Assembly (NCBI RefSeq): GCF_011326755.1
Contig: NZ_JAAOIE010000005.1
Span: 1 to 64,000, forward strand
Length of the DNA: 64,000 nucleotides
Origin: Cochlodiniinecator piscidefendens
GTDB taxonomy: Bacteria > Pseudomonadota > Alphaproteobacteria > Rhodobacterales > Rhodobacteraceae
Direction of reading: 5' to 3'
In this document: in pieces, positions 1-8,245 of the stretch
Numbering within the stretch: position 1 is the stretch's first letter
Layout of the letters: each line of letters opens with the position of its first letter
The notes under the pieces: model-generated
The model's input: only the letters and a program-made list of their open reading frames with translations
The model's database searches: none
What the model was told of the DNA's origin: nothing
Program-made: the position numbers and the translations under genes

Positions 1-131
1 TCTGTGATTGCGGTGGAAGACTGCTGCCTTCCGATACAATCCATCTGGGAACACTCATCCTCAACTACAATGCACACATCCGTGACAAGACCGTAACATT
101 CAGTAAAGGACACAACATACTCGTTGTATAG
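1..131. other. Unresolved window edge
   Basis: One plus frame (from base 3 to a stop at 129-131) and one minus frame (131 to 1) are open across this stretch, so it cannot be decided which strand carries a gene cut by the window edge. A minus-strand ATG at 58-56, preceded by a weak purine-rich stretch, could start the next gene of the operon downstream of the ferredoxin, for which a ferredoxin reductase would be the natural expectation. The visible 19 codons are not recognisable. Confidence 0.2.
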
Positions 132-446
132 TTATGCGCTGACTTGAACGTAAACTTTTCCGCCTTCAACCTTTGTGGGGTAGGTTTTGAGGTCAATACA
201 CACAGGAGCGGACAAAGCTTTACCTGTGACGATGTTAAATCGGCCCTGATGCAGCGGGCATTCTATTACGTCACCGGTTACCAATCCATCCTCAAGGTGT
301 TGCTCTTCGTGTGTGCACATACCATCCGTCGTGAAAAAGCCGTTTTCCGTGTTGTAGATCGCATATGTTTTTTCCTCATGATCCCACCGGGTGAGATCTT
401 CTTCGTCGATATCGTTAGTCGCGCAAGCTTCTATCCAATTACTCAT
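132..446 (-). CDS. Rieske-type [2Fe-2S] ferredoxin
   Basis: A 104-residue single-domain Rieske ferredoxin that should bind a [2Fe-2S] cluster through Cys44-x-His46 and Cys63-x2-His66, both clearly visible. The size and motif spacing match small ferredoxin subunits of ring-hydroxylating dioxygenase systems, which carry electrons from a reductase to the terminal oxygenase in the cytoplasm. It is the last gene seen in the minus-strand operon that holds a Rieske oxygenase at 3457-4569, so that enzyme is its likely partner (inference). It starts 9 bases after the PanB-like gene ends. A reductase is not seen in the window. Confidence 0.85.
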   Translation of the reverse strand: MSNWIEACATNDIDEEDLTRWDHEEKTYAIYNTENGFFTTDGMCTHEEQHLEDGLVTGDVIECPLHQGRFNIVTGKALSAPVCIDLKTYPTKVEGGKVYVQVSA

Positions 447-455
447 TTTTCTGTC

Positions 456-1295
456 CTACTGATGGAAGGGGTGGCGTTTATCTAGCGCCTCAAGGAGCTT
501 TTCATGTTCGCTTTGCGGCATGGAGACGGTGTGTGCTTTATCAGGAAACTGCCCGGATTTTACGTCGGATTGGAATCCAGACAGGGCCTTGAGGCGTTCA
601 TCAGCTAGGGCTTGTCGGATGCTTAACATATCACCCCAAGCTTTGGCGTGACGCGGTGGGTTTTCAACATCGCCGCAGATATCTTCCATGAAAGAAAAGA
701 TGATGTCGCCTCCGGACCCTGCACCTATGGAGTGTGTGATTAGGGAGGTCAGGGGGTTGATAGCCTCGAGGGCTTCGACGGCGACGCATTCGATTTCGAC
801 GGCTTTGGCACCGGCGTCTTCGTAACGACGACAGTGGTCTAAAATTGCGAGTGCTTCGTCAGCTGTTTTGCCAATGGTGCGCAATCCGCCTAGCTGTGTT
901 GACTTACGAGGGACAAGCCCAACGTGCCCTTGAACGCAGATCCCTTCGTTCGCAAGCAACTCAACAATCCCCATTCCGCGCGGGGTGAAGATGGCATCTG
1001 CCCCTTTTTCAGCGCACTTGATGGCAGCTGTTAGGCAAGCTTGTGGTTCATAGTATTGTCCCATGCTTTGTGACCCGGTGACAAATGTATGGGGTGCGCC
1101 TGTGCGAACGGCTTCAATATCCAAATCTGATATTGTGATCATATCGATGCCTAACGCTTCGCAGGCGGCGGCTTCTTCTTGAGATGTAGCCGAAACTTGG
1201 GTCATTTTTTGACCAGCAGCTTTGTTCGCTTGGAGGCATGCAAAGGTTAGATTGCGTTTAGCGGGATGCCCGCCATATGTGTAAATGTGTTTCAT
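456..1295 (-). CDS. PanB-like (ketopantoate hydroxymethyltransferase family) protein
   Basis: A 279-residue protein resembling PanB, the TIM-barrel enzyme that adds a hydroxymethyl group from methylene-tetrahydrofolate to 2-oxoisovalerate. Retained marks are GHVGLVPRK at 123-131, the ECV segment with the probable catalytic Glu169, and SIGAGSGGD at 189-197. By hand comparison with E. coli PanB, the GDSLG metal site, the LADLPF aspartate and the KIEGG segment are replaced, and about 20 residues before RTGAP are absent. It is therefore probably a paralogue with a different substrate rather than the pantothenate enzyme. It shares one base with the desaturase stop (TAATG), indicating translational coupling. 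Function is not assigned. Confidence 0.7.
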   Translation of the reverse strand: MKHIYTYGGHPAKRNLTFACLQANKAAGQKMTQVSATSQEEAAACEALGIDMITISDLDIEAVRTGAPHTFVTGSQSMGQYYEPQACLTAAIKCAEKGADAIFTPRGMGIVELLANEGICVQGHVGLVPRKSTQLGGLRTIGKTADEALAILDHCRRYEDAGAKAVEIECVAVEALEAINPLTSLITHSIGAGSGGDIIFSFMEDICGDVENPPRHAKAWGDMLSIRQALADERLKALSGFQSDVKSGQFPDKAHTVSMPQSEHEKLLEALDKRHPFHQ

Positions 1296-2320
1296 TACAT
1301 GGTGGCCTTTGCGATTGGGGTATATGTTCCATCAGTGACATGATGAGGTGCTTGGCGAATGGTCTTTGCCTTCGTGTTTTTGCCAAGGCTGCGACGGGTG
1401 ACAACGCTAAGAACTTCTAGATTGGTTTTCCAAAATCCCGGATCGGGTTCGGGGACTTGGTCTTCCACAGCGCTTTTCAGTCCGCGCAACGCATAGAATG
1501 GAATCTGAGGGTAGAGGTGGTGCTCAACATGGTTGTTCATATCCATGTAAAGGAAACGCCCGAGCCAGTTGGTGCGAAAACTGCGCGTGCTTTCCACAAT
1601 AGAAGGAGAGTTTTCCTGTAACTCCACGTGTTGGATTAGGGTGAACAATAACATTACAGGGGCGCCTAAAAGGCGGGGCAATACAAAAAACCAAATGGGC
1701 CAATAAATGCCAAAGGCAGCAAGCACAGGAATGGTTGCATAAATTGCAATGAAGATACGTGCATTGCGGGTTAATATTGGGAATTCAGATTGCGGAATAA
1801 CTGTGCGCATCATGTCTGAGTAGCGCTTAAACGCCAGTTCAAACATAACGGTGAGATTAAACCGCGCCAATGAAAGACCTGTGATTTCAAAGAGCCAGCC
1901 ACGTAGCGTCATAGGGGTGTCGAATGGCATTTGGCTGTCGATACCTACATGCCATGTATAGGTGTGGTGGTTGGTATGGGTATACCGGCGATGCAACGGT
2001 TCTTCGCCATAAAGCAATGATGTTACCCACAGCACAGTTTCGTTTAACCATCGGGTTTTGAAGGCTGTACCGTGGGCTGTTTCGTGACTTAGTGAGTAGG
2101 CGGGTACCGTTAGGAAAATGCCATACAAAAACATCGCAGGCCACATCCAGATCGACCCAAGTGAAAGCGAAATCAGCGTTCCGGTGCCAATTAAAAATCC
2201 AACCCATTGCAAAAGGTAGATTAAGCCATGGCGGTCTGAACGCCGCGCTAGGGATTTCATCAACTTTTTGTCGATTTTAATCCCGCTTGAGGCGGCATTT
2301 GTGGCTTTGAATGTGGTCAT
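1295..2320 (-). CDS. Membrane fatty acid desaturase family protein
   Basis: A 341-residue membrane di-iron desaturase/hydroxylase. The three histidine boxes of the family are visible: HETAHG at 79-84, HTNHH at 115-119 and HVEHH at 264-268. Hydrophobic segments near 35-75 and 190-230 would place the active site at the cytoplasmic face. Such enzymes insert double bonds or hydroxyls into acyl chains or related hydrophobic substrates, using electrons from a ferredoxin or cytochrome. The actual substrate is unknown. It lies 11 bases downstream of a second di-iron membrane enzyme, so the two probably act on the same hydrophobic compound (inference). Confidence 0.88.
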   Translation of the reverse strand: MTTFKATNAASSGIKIDKKLMKSLARRSDRHGLIYLLQWVGFLIGTGTLISLSLGSIWMWPAMFLYGIFLTVPAYSLSHETAHGTAFKTRWLNETVLWVTSLLYGEEPLHRRYTHTNHHTYTWHVGIDSQMPFDTPMTLRGWLFEITGLSLARFNLTVMFELAFKRYSDMMRTVIPQSEFPILTRNARIFIAIYATIPVLAAFGIYWPIWFFVLPRLLGAPVMLLFTLIQHVELQENSPSIVESTRSFRTNWLGRFLYMDMNNHVEHHLYPQIPFYALRGLKSAVEDQVPEPDPGFWKTNLEVLSVVTRRSLGKNTKAKTIRQAPHHVTDGTYTPIAKATM

Positions 2321-2331
2321 ATGTGGTGATC

Positions 2332-3363
2332 CTAAAGTTTCGCGTGCATTTTGCGTTTGCGGTCACGGGTGGTTTTTGTCGCCTCCTCAGAACCGTCGTG
2401 AAAACTGCCGAACCACTTGTCCCACGGCATTTCTGAGTTGCCGTAATTACATTCGTAGTAGCGGTGATGCAGTTGGTGAAAAAAGGCGCCAATCAACAGG
2501 CGTGACTTATCTTTGACCCAGATTGCTTCGTATCCGGAATGGGAGGAAGCCGCCCCAAGCATGAGCCAATACGTGAGAAACAACATATGAACAGGGTGAC
2601 TGGGTAGGATGAGTAAAATCAGCAGTGCGCTGATATATAGCATGTGTTCAACCGGATGCATCGACATCCCGGACCACGGCCCCGTGTTGACGTTGCGATG
2701 ATGGACCGAATGCACATGCCGATAAATAGGTGGCCAGTGCACCAAACGGTGAATGACGTAAAAATGCAGGCTTTGCCATAACGCGAGCAATGGGAAGAGC
2801 AAGATAAACCACAGCCAACCTTGCGAGAAGGAAAAAGTTGCGAGCGTATCGTTTGCATACAACCAACGAAATCCGACTTCATAGGCTGTTACAATCGGCA
2901 CGCCAGAGACCAGCGAATAGAACATGTTGTCCCATGTTTGATACCCAAATTTATAGAGAGCGTTCTTACGTGCGGACATAGGCCGTGGATCGAATTTTAG
3001 GCGCTTGCCTTGACCGTCGATGCCATAGAACCAAAAATGCAGACCGCCAGCGACAGTACTGAGCAACACTAAGTTGCGTAGCAATACCATCCCCATCCAA
3101 TCGAGGGAAAACACGACTTGGGCGTTGGTGACAGGTTGCAGCCAAAAGGCAACGAAAAAGGCGAGAGCCAGAAACATGGAGCGGTCGGAAACCTGAAGGT
3201 AATTGGTCCAAACCCATTTCATAAACACCACAGGCTGTGGCGGCCAAATGGCGAATGGAGCGTATTTTATCGGCAGTTCCGGGTGCCAATGCCACTCACG
3301 GCTCATGGCTGCGGGCTCGTCTTTCGTATCCACTGGTGGAGGAGATGTATCAGCAATTGTCAT
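2332..3363 (-). CDS. Sterol desaturase / fatty acid hydroxylase superfamily protein
   Basis: A 343-residue integral membrane protein of the sterol desaturase superfamily. The histidine clusters HFYVIHRLVH, HSVHHRN and HQLHHRYYE, which would bind the di-iron centre, are present together with several hydrophobic segments. Family members hydroxylate or desaturate sterols, fatty acids, carotenoids and alkylglycerol ethers. It sits between the Rieske oxygenase (93 bases upstream) and the desaturase (11 bases downstream) on the same strand. The substrate cannot be told from sequence. Confidence 0.87.
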   Translation of the reverse strand: MTIADTSPPPVDTKDEPAAMSREWHWHPELPIKYAPFAIWPPQPVVFMKWVWTNYLQVSDRSMFLALAFFVAFWLQPVTNAQVVFSLDWMGMVLLRNLVLLSTVAGGLHFWFYGIDGQGKRLKFDPRPMSARKNALYKFGYQTWDNMFYSLVSGVPIVTAYEVGFRWLYANDTLATFSFSQGWLWFILLFPLLALWQSLHFYVIHRLVHWPPIYRHVHSVHHRNVNTGPWSGMSMHPVEHMLYISALLILLILPSHPVHMLFLTYWLMLGAASSHSGYEAIWVKDKSRLLIGAFFHQLHHRYYECNYGNSEMPWDKWFGSFHDGSEEATKTTRDRKRKMHAKL

Positions 3364-3456
3364 TTTATGTCCGATCTAGAGTTTCAATTAAGAGTGAAAC
3401 TCACGCGGGCGGCGGCTCATATGGGTATTTTCGGCTGGGCTTGCGATACATCATCC

Positions 3457-4569
3457 TTACCCTTCTAAGGCTTCGAGGTAGATGTCATGAAAGTGACGCA
3501 TTGCGTGTTCCGAAATGTCGTGGGCGTCCGGGTCTGTGATGTACCAGCCTTGAATATACCCGCGTTGATGCAAACCTTTTTGAACATTTTCGCAGAGCGC
3601 GCGATCTTCTTGGGATACGATGTTACTTGACCAATCGGACCTCAGTTGGGCGCGCTTGCTCATTTCAGGGTCAGTTGGGGTGGCAGTTGTCATGGATAAG
3701 CTGCGGCGTTGGGTTAGGTCCGGTGTGACCGGGTCAAAGCGTGATGCATAAAACCCTTGTGTGCCGGGAAACTGACCAAAAACCGTGTTTGGAAACAAAA
3801 ACCAAAAATGACCAGTGGTGACATCGTGTTCCAAATCTAAGGGAAAGGCTTTATTTTCAGCCTTCATTGCAGTGGGCGCAACTTGGAAGGTGTAGTTTTC
3901 AAACAATGAAAACTTAGAGCTGGCGATGTCCATCATATCGTCAAACGAATGGTGCGCTGGACCGCAGTGGTGGCATTCTAGGTAGTTATCGAGCAGAACT
4001 TTCCAGTTTGCTTCGCAATCATATGTATGCCCGTATGCGACGTCACCTTCTACAATGAGCTCGGATAGGTTTGGGCAGTGCTCCAAAATCTGCGCTTCCA
4101 AGCCAGGAGCAAACTCTGCCAACGGTTTTGCATCTGGGTCGAGATTTACAAAAAGAAAATCGACGATCTGATCGACCCGCACCTCTGATAAGCAAATTTC
4201 AGACCGCTCGGGCGCGATTGTCGCATCGCGCTTTTGCATTCCGCGTAGATTACCCTCTAGCCCAAATGTCCATGCATGGTAGGGGCAGGTTACCACGCGT
4301 TTATTGCCCGAACCTTCGACCAATTGGTGTCCGCGGTGAGGGCACACATTATAAAACCCACGAATGATGTTGTCTTGCCCACGGACCAGAAAAATATTCT
4401 GATCAAAAATTGATGCGGTGACGAAGTCACCCGCATTCGCCAATTGTTGAGTGTGCCCGACGAACTGCCATGTGTTAAAGAACAGTTCTTTTTCTTTTTT
4501 CAATACATCTGGATCGGTATAGTATTTCGCAGCCAGTGTTCGGTCACGTACAGGGTTTGGGGTCAACAT
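3457..4569 (-). CDS. Rieske non-heme iron oxygenase, alpha subunit
   Basis: A 370-residue oxygenase alpha subunit. The N-terminal Rieske domain binds [2Fe-2S] through Cys76-x-His78 and Cys95-x2-His98. The C-terminal catalytic domain carries the iron site motif NYLECHHCGPAH, which resembles the choline monooxygenase and glycine-betaine monooxygenase (GbcA) group more than classical dioxygenases. That group often acts on methylated amines or small polar substrates. No beta subunit is present, consistent with that group. The operon ferredoxin at 132-446 is the probable electron donor. The gene begins 11 bases after the class II aldolase gene ends. Confidence 0.88.
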   Translation of the reverse strand: MLTPNPVRDRTLAAKYYTDPDVLKKEKELFFNTWQFVGHTQQLANAGDFVTASIFDQNIFLVRGQDNIIRGFYNVCPHRGHQLVEGSGNKRVVTCPYHAWTFGLEGNLRGMQKRDATIAPERSEICLSEVRVDQIVDFLFVNLDPDAKPLAEFAPGLEAQILEHCPNLSELIVEGDVAYGHTYDCEANWKVLLDNYLECHHCGPAHHSFDDMMDIASSKFSLFENYTFQVAPTAMKAENKAFPLDLEHDVTTGHFWFLFPNTVFGQFPGTQGFYASRFDPVTPDLTQRRSLSMTTATPTDPEMSKRAQLRSDWSSNIVSQEDRALCENVQKGLHQRGYIQGWYITDPDAHDISEHAMRHFHDIYLEALEG

Positions 4570-4580
4570 CGCTTGCTTCC

Positions 4581-5342
4581 TTAGCTGGCGTAGGAGGAGC
4601 CTTCTTCGTCGAGTACGGCTTTGATTTCGGAAAAATGTGCTTCGGCTTGACCGGGGTATGTTTCGATTTCATAAGCGGTCTTTTCGGCCAACTCGTCAGA
4701 CATGATGCGCAGCTCTTGTCCCGTTTGAAGGGCGCGAATGTAGGTTTCAGCAGCGCGCTCAAAGTAGTAGAGGCGGTTAAATGTATCAGCAACATCGTTG
4801 CCGGTGATCAAAATGCCATGATGCCCCATAATCAGTGTTTTGATTTTCGGATCTGCAAGCAATTCCGAACACCGCATGCCTTCGCTTTCGAACGCCAATC
4901 CGCCAAATTCGTCATCAATCGCGTACCGATTGAAAAACGTTGCGGTGTTTTGATCTATCGGTGGCAAACGGCTGTCTTTGAGGCAGGCCAAAACGGTTGC
5001 ATGGATTGAATGCACATGCATAACGCAACGCACATGGGGGCAAAGTCGATGAACCGATCCGTGCAAACCCCAAGCTGTCGGATCAGGTGCGCCGGGTTTT
5101 GAAAGTGTGTCCTTGTCTTTGGCGTCCAAATGCAGAAGATTGGACGCTTTGACCCTGCTGAAGTGAATCTGATTAGGGTTCATCAGAAACTCAGTGCCGT
5201 CTTCACTTACCGCGAGGCTAAAGTGATTGGCCACAGCCTCATGCATCCCAAGGCGTTCAGTCCAGCGAAAGGCAGCCGCCATATCGACGCGTTCTTGCCA
5301 GTGATCCATATTCGGGCGGTGGAGCGGGGTTGGTTCTGCCAT
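4581..5342 (-). CDS. Class II aldolase/adducin family protein
   Basis: A 253-residue member of the class II aldolase/adducin family, whose zinc-dependent enzymes cleave or form carbon-carbon bonds (fuculose- or ribulose-phosphate type) or decarboxylate. Zinc-binding histidines are visible in MHVHSIHATV and MGHHGIL. It is the first gene of the minus-strand operon, directly opposite the LysR gene at 5456, with 113 bases between. An aldolase leading an operon of three oxygenases suggests a catabolic route in which oxidation is followed by C-C cleavage (inference). The substrate is unknown. Confidence 0.88.
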   Translation of the reverse strand: MAEPTPLHRPNMDHWQERVDMAAAFRWTERLGMHEAVANHFSLAVSEDGTEFLMNPNQIHFSRVKASNLLHLDAKDKDTLSKPGAPDPTAWGLHGSVHRLCPHVRCVMHVHSIHATVLACLKDSRLPPIDQNTATFFNRYAIDDEFGGLAFESEGMRCSELLADPKIKTLIMGHHGILITGNDVADTFNRLYYFERAAETYIRALQTGQELRIMSDELAEKTAYEIETYPGQAEAHFSEIKAVLDEEGSSYAS

Positions 5343-5421
5343 GGGTATGTCCTTTGACGATGCTTTTCATACCGTGGCGATATGCGGCAGTCTTTACCAA
5401 CGAAAAAAATTAGGCCATGGT

Positions 5422-5436
5422 ATTAGTAATTCTAAT
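5422..5436. promoter_or_regulatory. Candidate LysR operator
   Basis: A 15-bp dyad, ATTAG-TAATT-CTAAT, lies in the divergent gap between the aldolase operon and the LysR gene and contains the T-N11-A spacing typical of LysR boxes (T5423, A5435). It is 20 bases from the LysR start and 80 from the operon start, as expected for an autoregulatory site. Confidence 0.5.
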
Positions 5437-5455
5437 GCATAACTTATGAGACAAA

Positions 5456-6349
5456 ATGCCTGATGCATCTCTTCCCCCGTTAAACTGGTTGCGCGCGTTT
5501 GAGGCGTCGGCGCGCCATTTATCGTTTACCAACGCGGCGCATGAACTCAACATGACGCAATCAGCGGTGAGTCAGCAAATTAAGTCGTTAGAGGGATATC
5601 TCGGGAAAACGCTATTTTACAGGCTAACCAGACGGTTAGAGCTGACAGATTCGGGGAAGCAGTACCTACCATGGGTGCAAGAGAGCTTTGAAGTTTTAAC
5701 ACGTGGTACGCGCCAGGTCGTTGGCGCCGATCGTAAACAAACGTTGCAGGTCGTTTCCAATCTTGCATTTACCGTGCATTTTATCGCGCCACGACTGCCC
5801 GTATTCGCGCAGCGGCATCCTGAAATTCGGCTCAATTTCACCACTCCGATTTGGCACATGGATCATTCGTCTCAATCGGCGGATTTAGAGATTCGTTATG
5901 GGCGAGAACCTGCGGCTGGGATTAAATGGGAGCTACTCACCAACGCGACGTATTTCCCGGTCTGTGGGCCGAATGATGATGTCACGCTTGAGACTTTGCC
6001 TGACCGGCTATTGTTTGATTGTGCTGCGTTGACATGCAATTGGGAAAGCTGGCTGCAGCATATCGGCCACCCATTAGATCAGAGTACGAATATCACTTAT
6101 GCCAGCACTTACGCTGTTTCGTTTTCCGCAGCGATTGCTGGGAGCGGGCTGGCCATTGGCCACGATATATTGGTGTCAGACATGTTAAAAGATGGCCGCC
6201 TAAAAGAGCCATTTTCACAACGCGTTCTGATGGAGGAAGCGTATTATCTTATCCATCCGGCGGGGCATGTTGCATCGCCTGCGTCGCAAGTTTTTTCAGA
6301 CTGGATCAGGGAAGAATTGGATATGCTGAAAGCGGAGTGGGCAGAATAA
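5456..6349 (+). CDS. LysR family transcriptional regulator
   Basis: A 297-residue LysR regulator with an N-terminal winged helix-turn-helix (FTNAAHELNMTQSAVSQQIK, about residues 22-41) and a C-terminal periplasmic-binding-like effector domain. The N-terminal PPLNWLRAFEASARHLSF pattern is that of the GcvA/AmpR-like subgroup. It is transcribed away from the oxygenase/aldolase operon at 132-5342 and most likely controls it in response to a pathway substrate (inference from arrangement). The ATG at 5456 follows a purine-rich stretch. Confidence 0.92.
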   Translation: MPDASLPPLNWLRAFEASARHLSFTNAAHELNMTQSAVSQQIKSLEGYLGKTLFYRLTRRLELTDSGKQYLPWVQESFEVLTRGTRQVVGADRKQTLQVVSNLAFTVHFIAPRLPVFAQRHPEIRLNFTTPIWHMDHSSQSADLEIRYGREPAAGIKWELLTNATYFPVCGPNDDVTLETLPDRLLFDCAALTCNWESWLQHIGHPLDQSTNITYASTYAVSFSAAIAGSGLAIGHDILVSDMLKDGRLKEPFSQRVLMEEAYYLIHPAGHVASPASQVFSDWIREELDMLKAEWAE

Positions 6350-6409
6350 AGTTTCGTTAGGTCAATATAAACGAAGCGGAATTTCTGCGCTTGAACATCG
6401 TAAAAACCC

Positions 6410-8245
6410 ATGGCACCTTTGGCCATGACGCAGAATGATATTAAGACTTGGGCAGAATGTGCCCCCCGCCTTGTTGCTGTCGCCGCTGGACGCGACGCTG
6501 CTGACCTCGTAATTCGCAATGGTAAATGGGTGAATGTTCACACCCGTGAAGTGCTTGAAGGTCATGATCTTGCCATTGCAGATGGGCGTTTTGCCTATTG
6601 CGGGCCAGATGCAAGCCACTGCATTGGCGACAAAACCGAAATCATTGATGCTGATGGCCAGTATATGATTCCGGGTCTTTGCGATGCGCATATGCATATT
6701 GAATCAGGGATGTTGACGCCCGCTGAATTTGCGCGTGCTGTTGCGCCGCATGGCACAACGTCGATGTTTACCGATCCGCATGAAATTGCCAATGTTTTGG
6801 GGCTTGAGGGTGTGCGTCTGATGCATGACGAGGCCATGCTACAGCCTGTTAATATCTTTACCCAAATGCCGTCCTGTGCGCCGTCAGCGCCGGGTTTGGA
6901 AACCACTGGATTTGAAATCACACCCGAAGACGTTGCCGAGGCAATGACTTGGCCGGGTATCATCGGCCTAGGGGAAATGATGAATTTCCCCGGCGTGGTG
7001 AATGGTGATCCGAAAATGCTGGCGGAAATTGCAGCAACCCAACGAGCAGGTAAAACTGTGGGCGGACATTACGCATCACCCGATCTTGGACCTGCGTTTC
7101 ATGCCTATGCCGCAGGTGGTCCCGCAGATGATCACGAAGGCACCTGCGAAGCGGACGCGATTGCACGTACGCGCCAGGGCATGCGCCATATGATGCGGTT
7201 GGGGTCGGCGTGGTATGATGTCGAAAGCCAAATCACGGCGGTCACGGAAAAGGGGTTGGATCCTCGTAATTTTATTTTGTGCACCGATGATTGTCATTCT
7301 GGAACCCTGGTGAATGATGGTCATATGAATCGCGTGGTACGACATGCAATTGAATGCGGGTGTGATCCGTTAATTGCGCTTCAGATGGCGACGATCAATA
7401 CCGCTACACACTTCGGGTTGGAGCGCGAACTTGGCTCCATCGCTCCGGGGCGTCGTGCTGATGTTATTCTGACGTCTGATTTGAAAACGCTACCGATTCA
7501 TCGTGTCATAGCGCGCGGCCATACTGTTGCGTTTGATGGTGTAATGTTGGCGACCTGCCCGCATCTGGAATGGCCCGATCACGCCCGCGATACCGTACAT
7601 ATGGGACGCGCGTTGGAAGACATAGATTTTCGGATCAAGGCACCGGAAGGGGCCAACAGCGTGACAGCGAATGTCATTGGAATGGTTGAAAATCAGGCTC
7701 CGACACGGGCTTTAGAAGCAAAGTTGGCGGTCAAAGATGGAATTGTTCCGGTGGACCCCGAAAATGACATCTGCCAAATCGCGCTTGTTGAGCGACACCA
7801 AGGCACGGGCGGGGTGGTCAACGCCTTTGTTTCAGGATTTGGTTACACCGGAAAAATGGCAATGGCGTCCACCGTTGCACATGACAGTCACCATATGATC
7901 GTTGTTGGAACATCCCACGCCGATATGGCGTTAGCGGCGAACCGTTTGCAAGAAGTGGGGGGCGGCGTCACCGTTTGGAAAGATGGGGAAGAACAGGCAT
8001 TGGTCGAGCTTCCCATTGCCGGATTGATGTCAGATTCTCCTGCTACCGAAGTTGCGGCCAAAGCCGAAGCGATGGGCAAAGCAATGGAGGCCTGCGGCTG
8101 CACGCTTAATAACGCGTATATGCAGCATTCCTTGCTCGCGCTTGTTGTCATACCTGAGTTACGCATTTCTGATTTGGGTTTGGTTGACGTGCGCACATTT
8201 GAACTGACACCGCTGTTTAAAAAGGAAAATAACAATGACAGCTGA
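6410..8245 (+). CDS. ade: Adenine deaminase
   Basis: A 611-residue amidohydrolase-fold adenine deaminase, converting adenine to hypoxanthine and ammonia for purine salvage. Visible family marks are the metal-binding DAHMHIESGML, the TDPHEIANVLG segment, LGEMMNFPGV, and CTDDCHSGTL, with the C-terminal domain ending in LALVVIPELRISDLGL. The ATG at 6410 is kept, but the ATG at 6425 is an equally possible start because neither has a strong ribosome site. The gene overlaps the AMP nucleosidase start by 11 bases, so the two are translationally coupled. Confidence 0.93.
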   Translation: MAPLAMTQNDIKTWAECAPRLVAVAAGRDAADLVIRNGKWVNVHTREVLEGHDLAIADGRFAYCGPDASHCIGDKTEIIDADGQYMIPGLCDAHMHIESGMLTPAEFARAVAPHGTTSMFTDPHEIANVLGLEGVRLMHDEAMLQPVNIFTQMPSCAPSAPGLETTGFEITPEDVAEAMTWPGIIGLGEMMNFPGVVNGDPKMLAEIAATQRAGKTVGGHYASPDLGPAFHAYAAGGPADDHEGTCEADAIARTRQGMRHMMRLGSAWYDVESQITAVTEKGLDPRNFILCTDDCHSGTLVNDGHMNRVVRHAIECGCDPLIALQMATINTATHFGLERELGSIAPGRRADVILTSDLKTLPIHRVIARGHTVAFDGVMLATCPHLEWPDHARDTVHMGRALEDIDFRIKAPEGANSVTANVIGMVENQAPTRALEAKLAVKDGIVPVDPENDICQIALVERHQGTGGVVNAFVSGFGYTGKMAMASTVAHDSHHMIVVGTSHADMALAANRLQEVGGGVTVWKDGEEQALVELPIAGLMSDSPATEVAAKAEAMGKAMEACGCTLNNAYMQHSLLALVVIPELRISDLGLVDVRTFELTPLFKKENNNDS

